22,435 nucleotides of DNA from an uncultured Halioglobus sp. (GTDB lineage: Bacteria > Pseudomonadota > Gammaproteobacteria > Pseudomonadales > Halieaceae), in assembly GCA_905480565.1 (NCBI GenBank), contig CAJQQW010000430.1, positions 1 to 22,435 of the forward strand, given 5' to 3'. How positions within the stretch are numbered: the stretch's first letter is position 1; each line of letters opens with the position of its first letter. Under the pieces are notes generated by a model that was not told the DNA's origin, made no database searches, and was given only the letters and a program-made list of their open reading frames with translations. Shown here in pieces: positions 1 through 7,339 of this stretch. A program made the position numbers and the translations under genes.

Positions 1-39
1 GACCGCCAGAGTGCAATTGTTTTCGCTGAAGGTTGCCCA

Positions 40-600
40 ATGAATGCCCTGATGCGCTTGCGTGAGCGATACAGTGTAACCACCCAGCCCCTGCGCGCTG
101 AGCGCAGGGTAGAAACAGCCCTGTTGGTGCTGTTGTTTCTATTTATTGTGCAGTTGGTCTGGGGCTTTACTCAGCTAAGCCAGCAGTCGTACCTGGAAGC
201 GATTGAGCCTGCTCCTGACTCGTTGCAGTTGGTGGCATCTCCCGATATCGAGACAGTCACACCGGCGCAAAGTAACGACATCCGCAGCCGCCCGCTGCTC
301 TGGCTGAGTCGTCGTCCTGTGGGTGAGGTGGTCGAGGTGGTAAAGCCGAAGAAGAAAGAAGACGACACTGATTTGGATAAAATGAAGTTGGTGGGTGTGT
401 TCGGTGCGGGTGAATCTGCTGGTATGATAGTGCGGGTCAAGGGTAAGCCGCGGCGCCTGCGTTTGGGCGGAGACCTCGTCGGTTGGACGCTGGAGTCGGT
501 TGCAGAAAAAGAAGTGGTATTAAAAAAGGGCGCGCGGCGCAAGACCCTGTCCCTCGAGCGGGCAGTGGCGCCGTCGGCCAACGCAAAATCCAGCAATTGA
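40..600 (+). CDS. gspC: GspC-type inner-membrane protein of the type II secretion system (short form)
   Basis: This 186-residue protein would link the inner-membrane platform of the type II secretion system to the outer-membrane secretin. It has a short basic cytoplasmic N-terminus, one membrane segment (about residues 26-46), a periplasmic linker containing the RPLLWLSRRP motif (85-94), a charged Lys/Glu/Asp stretch (102-113), and a homology-region beta domain (about 112-175, KLVGVFGAGES through the RLRLGGDLVGW segment). Full-length GspC proteins usually have about 270-300 residues and end in a PDZ or coiled-coil domain, which is absent here. The ATG start is supported by GAAGG at 28-32, seven bases upstream. 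gspD follows after 17 bases, the classical gspC-gspD order, so the two are probably cotranscribed. The promoter must lie left of the window. The family call is firm; the missing C-terminal domain is directly visible. Confidence 0.85.
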   Translation: MNALMRLRERYSVTTQPLRAERRVETALLVLLFLFIVQLVWGFTQLSQQSYLEAIEPAPDSLQLVASPDIETVTPAQSNDIRSRPLLWLSRRPVGEVVEVVKPKKKEDDTDLDKMKLVGVFGAGESAGMIVRVKGKPRRLRLGGDLVGWTLESVAEKEVVLKKGARRKTLSLERAVAPSANAKSSN

Positions 601-617
601 AATAGGCGTGAGCGGTG

Positions 618-2798
618 ATGATAAGAATCGAAGACATCTCAGTGGGCGCATACAAGTTACGGTACCTTCCCGGTGTGCTGCTGGTGCTTTTATTGGGCAG
701 CTGTACTGCCATGGACAGCGAGCAGGGCGCAACCGGGGGGGCTGCAGGTGCCGAGGCAGCGCCCTCAACGACGGTGGATGCCCCTGTTCCGCTCTCCAAA
801 TCGGCATCCTCATTGGCCGACCAGACCGTGGCGGAATCGCGCCGTGTACCGCCCACCATTTTCAGAGGGACTGACACCCAGGTGCGGATGCCCCCGGCAC
901 AAGAACCGGTTCGCTTCTTAGGCGATGATGTCAGTCTCAACTTTGAGCAGGCGCCGCTGGCGGAGGTAATGCATGCCATCATGGGCGACATCCTGCAGCT
1001 GGATTACATCGTCGATCAGCCGGTGAAAGGACAGGTCACCCTGCGCACGCGCACACCGATCCCCAGGGATGAGTTGTTGCAGGTACTGGAATCTCTGTTA
1101 AAAGCCAACAATGCTTTACTGGTCAAGGGCAGTGACGGGCGCTATCTGGTGACGGGTGCTGCCCGCGGCGGCAGCCTGTTGCCCGCGGTGTCCAACCCCC
1201 GCAGCAGCGACCCAGGGTTCAGCACAATTGTGGTGCCCCTCAGATACATCAGTGCTTCCAATATGGCGGAAATACTGCAGCCGGTGGCGGAGGAGCGCTC
1301 CTTCGTACTGGTGGACAACAGCCGCAATATTATGATGCTGGCGGGTACCCGCGAGCAGCTCGACGGCTGGCTGGATATTGTGAACACCTTCGATGTTGAT
1401 CAGCTCAGCGGCATGTCGGTTGGCCTGTTCCCGCTGGAGAACAGTAATGTAGAGGATGTGGCCGAAGCCCTCTCCGCCATGCTGGAAACCGGTGAGCAAG
1501 GCGATATCGTGCGGGTGGTGCCGGTTAAACGCCTCAACAGCCTGTTGCTGATAACGCCACGCAGTCACTACTTGGATACGCTGGGTGTGTGGATTGAGCG
1601 CCTCGACAGCACCGCCGATTCGCTGTTCGAAAAACGCCTGTTTGTCTACCCGGTGCAGAACACGAGCGCCAAGCGCTTGTCTGAATTACTCAACAGTATC
1701 TATGTCAATGAGTTTTCGGTGCAGACCACCTCATCTGAAGTTAACAGCGACAGCCTGTCTGGTATAGGCGTTGCCGGTGGCGTTGCGCCAGGGCTGTCAT
1801 CGAATATGGTCGGTGAGGGCACTGGCGGCTCGGCGCGGAACTTCGAATCATCTGGCTCACGCTCAAGCGCTGCAGCAGCTGATACGGCGTTTACCAACAC
1901 TGCCCTGCAGCATGTGCGCGTCGTGGCCGATGAAGAGAATAACGCCTTGATGATTTATTCCACGGGCAAGCAGTACGAGATTATCGAAGCGGCGTTAATG
2001 CAGTTGGATGTGGTGGCGACCCAGGTCCTGATCGAGGCGAGCATTCTCGAGGTCTCACTCAGAGATGACCTGGAATACGGGTTGGAATGGACCTTCAGCA
2101 ACAGTATTGGCAATCAGCGCGAGGGCACGGGTATCCTTAACGGCGCAATAGATGCGGCGATTGGCGGCTTCTCCTACACGGTGACCAACAACATAGGGGA
2201 TGTAAAGGCGGTGCTGACGGCGCTGGCCGAAGAATCTTTGATTAATGTCATTTCCACCCCCTCGGTCATGGTGCTGGATAACAACGCCGCGTACATTCAT
2301 GTTGGCGATCAGGTGCCGATTATTGAGCAGCAGAGCACCAGTGACGCCAGTGACACCAGTAGGATCACCCAGTCCATTACCTACAAGGACACCGGTGTGC
2401 AGCTGAAGGTCAGACCGTCGGTCAATGCCGGCGGCCTGGTCACTATGGATATCGAGCAATCCGTTACCGATGTGGGCGACATTGACATCGCGACAGGTCA
2501 GCGCGAATTCCTCGAGCGCAGTATCATGAGCCGTGTGGCGGTGCGCTCGACTGAGTCCGTCGTGTTGGGTGGTCTCATCCGCGAGAATGCGAACGAAGCC
2601 ACATCGGGTATTCCCTTTTTATCGAGCCTGCCTGTGGTAGGCCCTCTATTTGGAGCTACTGTGCAGAAAAATAACCGCACGGAGCTGTTGGTGATCATCA
2701 CCCCTCGCGCGCTGTATACCGAGAGCGAACTGCGTGAAGTTGGCCGAGAAATGCGTTCTCAGGTGCGGCATATGGAGTTGATCGATCCGGCGCGCTGA
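618..2798 (+). CDS. gspD: Type II secretion system secretin GspD, probable outer-membrane lipoprotein
   Basis: This protein forms the multimeric outer-membrane channel through which folded exoproteins leave the cell. Numbering from GTG 615 (one codon before the ATG used here): N-terminal hydrophobic segment 18-29 ending in a lipobox LGSC with Cys30; a Ser/Ala/Pro-rich linker; N0 domain about 106-180; N1 about 204-262; N2 about 266-332; N3 about 342-466, interrupted by a Gly/Ser-rich loop (about 371-430); then the beta-barrel secretin domain about 475-700 with the typical VISTPSVMVLDNN, VGDQVPI and VVLGGLIREN segments. The length fits full GspD. GTG 615 and ATG 618 are adjacent; ATG is preferred. 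The lipobox suggests lipidation, as in secretins that reach the outer membrane without a separate pilotin; that is an inference. No other gsp gene follows, so the rest of the system must lie elsewhere. Confidence 0.93.
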   Translation: MIRIEDISVGAYKLRYLPGVLLVLLLGSCTAMDSEQGATGGAAGAEAAPSTTVDAPVPLSKSASSLADQTVAESRRVPPTIFRGTDTQVRMPPAQEPVRFLGDDVSLNFEQAPLAEVMHAIMGDILQLDYIVDQPVKGQVTLRTRTPIPRDELLQVLESLLKANNALLVKGSDGRYLVTGAARGGSLLPAVSNPRSSDPGFSTIVVPLRYISASNMAEILQPVAEERSFVLVDNSRNIMMLAGTREQLDGWLDIVNTFDVDQLSGMSVGLFPLENSNVEDVAEALSAMLETGEQGDIVRVVPVKRLNSLLLITPRSHYLDTLGVWIERLDSTADSLFEKRLFVYPVQNTSAKRLSELLNSIYVNEFSVQTTSSEVNSDSLSGIGVAGGVAPGLSSNMVGEGTGGSARNFESSGSRSSAAAADTAFTNTALQHVRVVADEENNALMIYSTGKQYEIIEAALMQLDVVATQVLIEASILEVSLRDDLEYGLEWTFSNSIGNQREGTGILNGAIDAAIGGFSYTVTNNIGDVKAVLTALAEESLINVISTPSVMVLDNNAAYIHVGDQVPIIEQQSTSDASDTSRITQSITYKDTGVQLKVRPSVNAGGLVTMDIEQSVTDVGDIDIATGQREFLERSIMSRVAVRSTESVVLGGLIRENANEATSGIPFLSSLPVVGPLFGATVQKNNRTELLVIITPRALYTESELREVGREMRSQVRHMELIDPAR

Positions 2799-3029
2799 TG
2801 CAGGCCTGCAGCGGCGGGTATTTTTGTGCATTCGTCCCCTATTTTCGTGGTATTTTTCACGCTGGATTTAGGTGATTTTCACGTGATTCCCAGCGCGCTG
2901 TTTCAGCCCCCGTGGGAGGGCACGCGATTGCGAGGCACAGTGCCAGTCAGTAGGCCGGCGCCGACTGCGGCGGTCGCGCCCTCCGAAGCCGCTGCTCACG
3001 GGGCGTCTCCGGCCCGTCTCTACCGCGCC

Positions 3030-3057
3030 TTGAAATGTGCTCCCGGTGCCGTATAAT
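3030..3057 (+). promoter_or_regulatory. Sigma70-type promoter for the lipoprotein gene
   Basis: A -35 box TTGAAA (3030-3035) and a perfect -10 box TATAAT (3052-3057) are separated by 16 bases. Transcription would begin near 3064, about 45 bases before the chosen ATG at 3110. The in-frame ATG at 3035 lies inside this promoter and therefore cannot be the start of the lipoprotein. Confidence 0.7.
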
Positions 3058-3099
3058 CCCGCGCCTGATCAACAAAATGACGAGTAAAAACAGTATGTT

Positions 3100-3104
3100 A
3101 AGGA
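3100..3104 (+). promoter_or_regulatory. Ribosome binding site deciding the lipoprotein start
   Basis: AAGGA lies five bases before ATG 3110. The in-frame ATGs at 3077 and 3095 have no comparable site, and starting at 3110 leaves a lipoprotein signal peptide of normal length. Confidence 0.65.
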
Positions 3105-3109
3105 ATGCT

Positions 3110-3535
3110 ATGGCGCGATCTTGTTATCTGCTTTTACTGGCGCTTTGCGCTGTCTTTGCCGGGTGCTCAGAGCCACAAACACTGAGCGAAAAACAGCGTC
3201 TTGCCCTCGAGGAGAGAGTGGCTGCACGGTGGCAGGCGTTGGAGTCCCGGGACTTCGAGCAGGCTTGGGAATACACCTCCCCGAATTATCGAGCTATTTT
3301 CCCTAAGCAGTTGTATGTGAAAAAGTTTTCCTATGCGGTGAAGTGGGAGTTGACAGGTATTGAAATAGTTAACTATGATGGCGCTGCAGCTGTGGCAAGT
3401 GTGGTGACTAGGGTCATGTCCGAACCCACCAAACGAACCTCAACGGCATCTGAGTTGATTGGCGCGACCCCGACTAGCTTTCGTGAACAGTGGATATTCA
3501 CAGAAGGTCAGTGGTGGTTTTCTGCCAACGATTAG
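3110..3535 (+). CDS. Small lipoprotein with an NTF2-like C-terminal region, function unknown
   Basis: The 141-residue product begins with a lipoprotein signal peptide: Arg at position 3, a hydrophobic core (about 6-17) and lipobox FAGC with the lipidated Cys at residue 19. Ser follows at +2, so the Lol rules predict sorting to the outer membrane. The mature part has a helical start (LEERVAARWQALESRDFEQAWE) followed by alternating beta-like segments and a final WIFTEGQWWF strand. This pattern resembles NTF2/SnoaL-like accessory domains; I offer that as a fold impression only. The ATG at 3110 is chosen because a promoter at 3030-3057 covers the upstream ATG 3035 and AAGGA sits five bases before 3110. 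The gene after it has its own promoter, so this one is probably expressed alone. I do not recognise a specific function. Confidence 0.75.
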   Translation: MARSCYLLLLALCAVFAGCSEPQTLSEKQRLALEERVAARWQALESRDFEQAWEYTSPNYRAIFPKQLYVKKFSYAVKWELTGIEIVNYDGAAAVASVVTRVMSEPTKRTSTASELIGATPTSFREQWIFTEGQWWFSAND

Positions 3536-3548
3536 GTAAGGTTGCAGG

Positions 3549-3576
3549 TTGACAGCTAGCTGCAGATGCAGATAAT
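3549..3576 (+). promoter_or_regulatory. Near-consensus sigma70 promoter for the secreted-protein gene
   Basis: A perfect -35 box TTGACA (3549-3554) and a -10 box GATAAT (3571-3576, five of six consensus bases) are 16 bases apart. The start of transcription would be near 3583, giving a leader of about 50 bases. Two copies of the palindromic hexamer GCTAGC (3555-3560 and 3580-3585) lie in the spacer and just past the -10 box, a possible operator arrangement. Confidence 0.75.
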
Positions 3577-3618
3577 AGCGCTAGCAGCCATAATATGTGT
3601 TGTAAATAGTGAAACCTT

Positions 3619-3623
3619 AGGAG
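3619..3623 (+). promoter_or_regulatory. Strong ribosome binding site deciding the secreted-protein start
   Basis: AGGAG lies eight bases upstream of ATG 3632. The in-frame ATG at 3566 falls between the -35 and -10 boxes of the promoter and cannot be used by that transcript. Confidence 0.75.
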
Positions 3624-3631
3624 TCTCCAAT

Positions 3632-5197
3632 ATGAAAGCAACATTCAAGCCCTTAAGCCTCGCGGTCGCTGTTGCGTCTGCTGGCTACACAGGAATGGCA
3701 AGCGCCCAGATGGATCTCGCAGCAGAGACCGGTTTAGGCGACCTTGCAATTGTTCCTTATTACACCGTTCGAGAGGCATGGTCCACGGGCGTATCCGTGA
3801 TTAACACCTCCGACCAAACCCAGGTCGTCAAGATTCGTATGCGTCGTGCAGTCGACTCTATGGACGCTCTGGATTTCAACGTCGTAATGTCGCCCGAAGA
3901 CGTCTGGACAGGCTTCGCCCAGGAAACTGAGAACGGAGAAATCCGTTGGTACACCAACGATCTGAGCTGTACTGTTCCGGCACTGGAAGAGGGCGGGTTC
4001 CTGCAAATGCCCGAGATCTACCGCGAAGGTGCAGAGTCTGGCTACATCGAAGTACTGGCCATGGGTAGCGCAGATGCAACTCAGCCAATTTCTGTCGGTG
4101 CACTGCATGGCGACGATGGCGTACCCGCTGATTGTGATTCGGTTCGCGAGAACTTCAAGCGCGGCGTGACCGCCGACGACTATGCCGCGACTGAGGCTGG
4201 CATCAGCGCAACTCGTAACTCCGGTGTTGTTAACTCTGGTCTGACGATTCAGCCTGACGGGAAAGGTGGCCGGGATCCGTCAAGCTATTCAGCTAGCGGC
4301 AACGCCCTGCGCGTGTCCTACTTTATTCGTGACGATGCTTCCGGTACTGAATTCGGTAACGCGGCGGTTCACATTTCTGACTTCCTGGATGGACCTTCTA
4401 TCACCAACCAGCGTCAGGGCATTAACGAAGGCGATCTGCAGGGCTTCGATCACCCGAACCTGCAGGGTGGTGCACCCACCAGCTTTATCGAAGGCTGGGG
4501 CGGCGGCGCGACGGCTTCTGCGGCCATTTATGAACAGTTGCGGGGCCTGCTGGGCGCTGACAACATCATTAACGACTGGTCTGCCAATAACTCTGGCGAC
4601 CTGTTCAGCGTGAATACAGACTGGGTTGTGACTACACCTGGCCAGTATCTGATGACCAACCTCTCTGCCTATATTGACTCTCTCGAGGCGGGTGGTAATC
4701 CTTGTGGGCCTGGTGATCCTGCCGCTGGCTACATTCCTCTTACCGGTGCAAACTGTGACTTCCGTGATATCCCAATGACGGTAAGTGCAGAGGTCTGGTC
4801 ACGTGAAGAAGATCAGATCACCGCCCAGCCTGACGATCTGGTAGTGTCTCCGGCACCTCCCACTGATCCGGTTATTGTGACCTTCGACCGTGAAGTGAAC
4901 GTCGTTTCATGGGGTGAGGAAGTCGTAATCAATGAGGACCAAAACATTGTGATCCCAGTTCCCGCGGGAGCGTTCGCTGGTTGGGCGACGATCAATCTCA
5001 CGTCTTGGGCTGGAACGACACAGGGTATTTGTGACTTCACTGACTGGGGCTCTAACATAGCCGCTGCTTGTGTACCGACTACCTCGAATCCGCCTCTGGT
5101 GGGCTTCGTTGCCTGGGAGCGCGCATTCGGTGATCAGCCGGATTCAAACTTCGGTCGGATTGTTGAGCACGCCTACGAAGGCCGCGGAAGTTCTTAA
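3632..5197 (+). CDS. Secreted protein of unknown function, probably highly expressed
   Basis: The 521-residue product has a Sec signal peptide (Lys2 and Lys6, hydrophobic core 8-18, cleavage expected after ASA at residue 25). The mature protein starts with a block GLGDLAIVPYYTVREAW, then an INTSDQTQVVKIRMRRAVDS segment, LDFNVVMSPEDVWTGF, and a Gly/Asn/Asp-rich body with several cysteines. It ends in FGRIVEHAYEGRGSS. I see no catalytic motif, no transmembrane segment after the signal peptide, no sortase or PEP-CTERM tail and no beta-barrel signature. The NTSD region reads like a beta-sandwich segment of surface proteins, which is an inference. It has a near-consensus promoter, a strong ribosome binding site and a strong intrinsic terminator, so it is probably an abundant exported protein. 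Being next to gspCD makes it a candidate type II substrate, but nothing in the sequence proves that. Confidence 0.85.
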   Translation: MKATFKPLSLAVAVASAGYTGMASAQMDLAAETGLGDLAIVPYYTVREAWSTGVSVINTSDQTQVVKIRMRRAVDSMDALDFNVVMSPEDVWTGFAQETENGEIRWYTNDLSCTVPALEEGGFLQMPEIYREGAESGYIEVLAMGSADATQPISVGALHGDDGVPADCDSVRENFKRGVTADDYAATEAGISATRNSGVVNSGLTIQPDGKGGRDPSSYSASGNALRVSYFIRDDASGTEFGNAAVHISDFLDGPSITNQRQGINEGDLQGFDHPNLQGGAPTSFIEGWGGGATASAAIYEQLRGLLGADNIINDWSANNSGDLFSVNTDWVVTTPGQYLMTNLSAYIDSLEAGGNPCGPGDPAAGYIPLTGANCDFRDIPMTVSAEVWSREEDQITAQPDDLVVSPAPPTDPVIVTFDREVNVVSWGEEVVINEDQNIVIPVPAGAFAGWATINLTSWAGTTQGICDFTDWGSNIAAACVPTTSNPPLVGFVAWERAFGDQPDSNFGRIVEHAYEGRGSS

Positions 5198-5224
5198 TCC
5201 GTAAAAAGCCACAGTAGGTTCAAG

Positions 5225-5260
5225 AAAAACCGACATCGAAAGGTGTCGGTTTTTTTATTT
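5225..5260 (+). terminator. Strong Rho-independent terminator
   Basis: A perfect 7-bp stem ACCGACA/TGTCGGT (5229-5235 with 5244-5250) is extended inward by a T-G wobble and a C-G pair closing a GAAA tetraloop (5238-5241). It is flanked by five A residues on the left and a run of seven T residues (5250-5256) on the right. It lies 27 bases after the stop of the secreted-protein gene and separates that gene from the PPIase gene. Confidence 0.93.
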
Positions 5261-5293
5261 CTGTAATTTTAAAATGCGAAGGTTAGATCAGTG

Positions 5294-6190
5294 ATGAGGC
5301 GTATTCTTGGTGTATTCTTTTTCTTTTTTTCGGCTCCTCTGCTCGCTCAGGGTGAGGTTGTCCTTGAGCACGATGGCGTCAGCGTAGACCGGGCGGAACT
5401 CGACTACATAATAGAGGGCTGGACAGACCAGATGCAGCAGTCGGCGGTGAATGATGATGGCGATCGACTGGAGTTGCTCAATCGCCTCCTTGTTGGCAAG
5501 AAGCTGGCTCGAGAGGCCGACCGAATTCCGCAAGACAGTGAGCTGTATTGGCCACTGCAGTACCAAATTATCAACCTCAAGCGAAAGTACATTATGGATA
5601 ACTTCTCCAGTACGCTTGATATTCCGGATATGACTGCGCTCGCAAAGGAGCGATATGAAACCGAAAAGGAAAAATACGCGCGAGTCCCCGAAAAGCGTCT
5701 CTCGTCCCATATTTTGTTTGCTTGCCCCCCCGGGGAGTGCTCTCGTGAGGAGATGAAAGCCAAGGCGCAAGTCGTACTCGATCAGTTGCGCAACGGCGCC
5801 GATTTCGAGGAGATGGTACAACAATATTCTGACGATGAGGGTACAAAAGCAAAAGGGGGCCTGTTCGATAAGTGGATGGGCCGCGGTGAAGTCGCGGTGA
5901 TTGGGCCCTACTCTGAAGGGCTCTTTACAATCGACAAAGAAGGCGAGTACTCCGACTTGGTAGGTACACGTTTTGGAGTGCATATTTTGCGTCTGGACGG
6001 CATTAGAGAGCAGCATTACTTGCCTTACGACGAGGTTGAAGCAGATATTATCAAAGCGCTGAAGTTGGAGTACGTGAGACTGGCCGTGCGGGAATACACC
6101 AGTTCTTTGAATATGACGGATAACGCCTTTATTGATGGACCAGCGGTCGATGAAGCACTTGCTCCGTATAAAGACGCTGCGTCTCCCTGA
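5294..6190 (+). CDS. Periplasmic parvulin-type peptidyl-prolyl cis-trans isomerase
   Basis: This is probably a periplasmic folding catalyst or chaperone of the SurA/PpiD/PrsA type. Starting at ATG 5294 it has 298 residues: a signal peptide with two Arg and a run of five Phe (cleavage near Leu-Leu-Ala, residue 18), a helical N-terminal chaperone-like region (about 30-125), and a parvulin domain (about 134-237) with SSHILFAC, FEEMVQQYSDDEGTKAKGG, GPYSEGLF and FGVHILRLDGIRE. A CX4C pair (144 and 149) sits after the first strand and could form a disulfide. GTG 5291 is an alternative start one codon earlier; AAGG at 5279-5282 serves either. The gene follows directly behind a strong terminator, yet I see no good promoter in the 33-base gap. 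It may aid folding of the neighbouring secreted protein or of outer-membrane components, which is an inference from position. Confidence 0.88.
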   Translation: MRRILGVFFFFFSAPLLAQGEVVLEHDGVSVDRAELDYIIEGWTDQMQQSAVNDDGDRLELLNRLLVGKKLAREADRIPQDSELYWPLQYQIINLKRKYIMDNFSSTLDIPDMTALAKERYETEKEKYARVPEKRLSSHILFACPPGECSREEMKAKAQVVLDQLRNGADFEEMVQQYSDDEGTKAKGGLFDKWMGRGEVAVIGPYSEGLFTIDKEGEYSDLVGTRFGVHILRLDGIREQHYLPYDEVEADIIKALKLEYVRLAVREYTSSLNMTDNAFIDGPAVDEALAPYKDAASP

Positions 6191-6258
6191 GATGCCTGCA
6201 GGGAGAATCACCCCGGTGGTCCTGGGGGGACGACTCTTGTACAGGGAAGGGCCCCCCC
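6183..6258 (+). other. GC-rich inverted repeats in the leader before the GT2 gene
   Basis: Three candidate hairpins overlap here. CTCCCTG (6183-6189) pairs with CAGGGAG (6199-6205) across the PPIase stop codon. CCCC (6211-6214) can pair with GGGG (6224-6227). GGGGGG (6224-6229) can instead pair with the C-tract 6252-6258. The second and third are mutually exclusive. There is no T-tract, so none is a standard terminator. The next gene starts with GTG at 6292 and has no visible Shine-Dalgarno site, so this RNA may matter for its expression. Confidence 0.4.
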
Positions 6259-6291
6259 GTGTTAGAGCGCCTGTGACAGACTATTGCCACG

Positions 6292-7242
6292 GTGGATGAC
6301 TCACCAAGTATAGCTTCGGCAGAGTCATGCCCTCGCGTAGCGGTATTACTCTGCACCTTCAACGGGGACGATTTTCTTGATGCTCAACTCCAGTCTATCG
6401 AGCGACAGGTAGGGCCTGCCTGGGAATTGTTCGTCTCGGATGACGGCTCCCGAGACAATACGCTGGACTGTGTGTCTGCCTTCCGCCGCAGAGCAGGGGA
6501 GGGCCGTGTGCAGATTACCAGCGGCCCCGGGCGCGGCTACGTCGCAAATTTTTTGTCTTTATTGCATTCACCCACGAACGCGGACTATCTTGCCTTTGCC
6601 GATCAGGACGATGTCTGGGATGCGGACAAACTCCAGAGGGCTGTCTCTGTTCTGTCCAGACTGCCGCAGGAGCGCCCCGCTCTGTATTGTTCCCGCACGC
6701 GTCTCATCGACGAGCAGGGCAGGCCTGCCGGCTTGTCGGCACGCTTCACTCGTCCTCCCGGCTTCGCCAATGCACTGGTCCAGAATATCGCAGGGGGAAA
6801 CACCATGGTGTTTAACCGGGCCGCCAGGGAGCTACTGGTGGCTTTCGGTGATGTTGACGTGGTCAGTCATGATTGGTGGGTCTATCTTGTGATCAGCGCC
6901 TGTGGCGGCGAGGTCATCTACGACTCGCAGCCATCGGTAGGATACCGTCAGCACCGCAGTAACCAGATAGGCTCTAGCCTGCGTCTAGCGGATCGTTGGG
7001 GTCGCTTTAGGCTGGGGTTGCTTGGACGAAAGCGCGAATGGAATGACCGCAATGTCGCAGCACTTAACCGGCAGGCCAACTTGCTGACCGACGATAGCCG
7101 CCGAATATTGTCTGAATTTTGTCGTGCGAGAAAGGCGCTACTGCCGGGCCGGCTGAGCGGCATGCGGCGCGCCGGTGTCTACGCCCAAAGCGTACCTGGA
7201 AATATCGGATTGTTTGTCGCGACAATATTAAATATTCTATAG
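6292..7242 (+). CDS. Family 2 glycosyltransferase (rhamnosyltransferase-like)
   Basis: This 316-residue cytoplasmic enzyme would transfer a sugar from an activated donor to a growing surface glycan. The GT-A fold of family 2 is clear: VAVLLCTFNGDDFLDAQLQ at about residues 16-34, nucleotide-binding SDDGS (49-53), a metal-binding region with DQDD (104-107), acceptor-side HDWW (193-196) and the late YRQHRSN motif (218-224) common in bacterial O-antigen rhamnosyltransferases. The donor sugar cannot be read from sequence; rhamnose is only the usual assignment for this subfamily. The start is GTG, because an in-frame stop lies six codons upstream (6274) and no ATG is available before the conserved core. 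There is no Shine-Dalgarno sequence. It lies 101 bases after the PPIase gene and 97 bases before the fusion gene. Confidence 0.88.
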   Translation: MDDSPSIASAESCPRVAVLLCTFNGDDFLDAQLQSIERQVGPAWELFVSDDGSRDNTLDCVSAFRRRAGEGRVQITSGPGRGYVANFLSLLHSPTNADYLAFADQDDVWDADKLQRAVSVLSRLPQERPALYCSRTRLIDEQGRPAGLSARFTRPPGFANALVQNIAGGNTMVFNRAARELLVAFGDVDVVSHDWWVYLVISACGGEVIYDSQPSVGYRQHRSNQIGSSLRLADRWGRFRLGLLGRKREWNDRNVAALNRQANLLTDDSRRILSEFCRARKALLPGRLSGMRRAGVYAQSVPGNIGLFVATILNIL

Positions 7243-7253
7243 TGATCAATGCG

Positions 7254-7259
7254 TATAAT
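7254..7259 (+). promoter_or_regulatory. Candidate -10 element upstream of the sulfotransferase fusion gene
   Basis: A perfect TATAAT lies in the 97-base gap between the GT2 gene and the fusion gene. No convincing -35 box is found 16-18 bases upstream, and the TG at 7250-7251 is one base too far away for a perfect extended -10. It may allow extra transcription of the fusion gene, or may be chance in AT-richer DNA. Confidence 0.3.
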
Positions 7260-7339
7260 AGAGGCACTCGAAACAGGAAGCTGTGCATCGCTTGCTGAAA
7301 AGATCGGGCTGATCGTCAATCCAAAGGCCCCACAACGTT

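Larger units (their letters stand above)
2799..3109. other. Intergenic region between gspD and the lipoprotein gene
   Basis: About 310 bases hold no convincing gene. Immediately after the gspD stop is a 12-bp perfect palindrome (2799-2810), followed ten bases later by five T residues (2821-2825). It could be a weak terminator, but the stem is at most about four pairs once a loop is allowed. The middle is GC-rich and includes an 11-base inverted repeat GGCAC-A-GTGCC at 2934-2944. The right end carries the clear promoter at 3030-3057. An open frame at 2826-3056 has no coding character and ends inside that promoter. Confidence 0.6.

Noticed and set aside
2918..2932. Possible sigma54 promoter (GGGCAC followed by TTGC)
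   Set aside because: The distance between the GG and GC elements is one base short when the GGCAC match is used, and fixing the spacing loses the match; a good sigma70 promoter lies nearby.
2826..3056. A 76-codon open frame between gspD and the lipoprotein gene
   Set aside because: It has no ribosome site and no domain resemblance, and it runs into the TTGAAA/TATAAT promoter at 3030-3057.
5288..6211. A 307-codon open frame on the minus strand, opposite the PPIase gene
   Set aside because: The plus strand encodes a recognisable parvulin protein with signal peptide and family motifs; the opposite frame has no known motif and no ribosome site, and long antisense frames are common in this codon bias.
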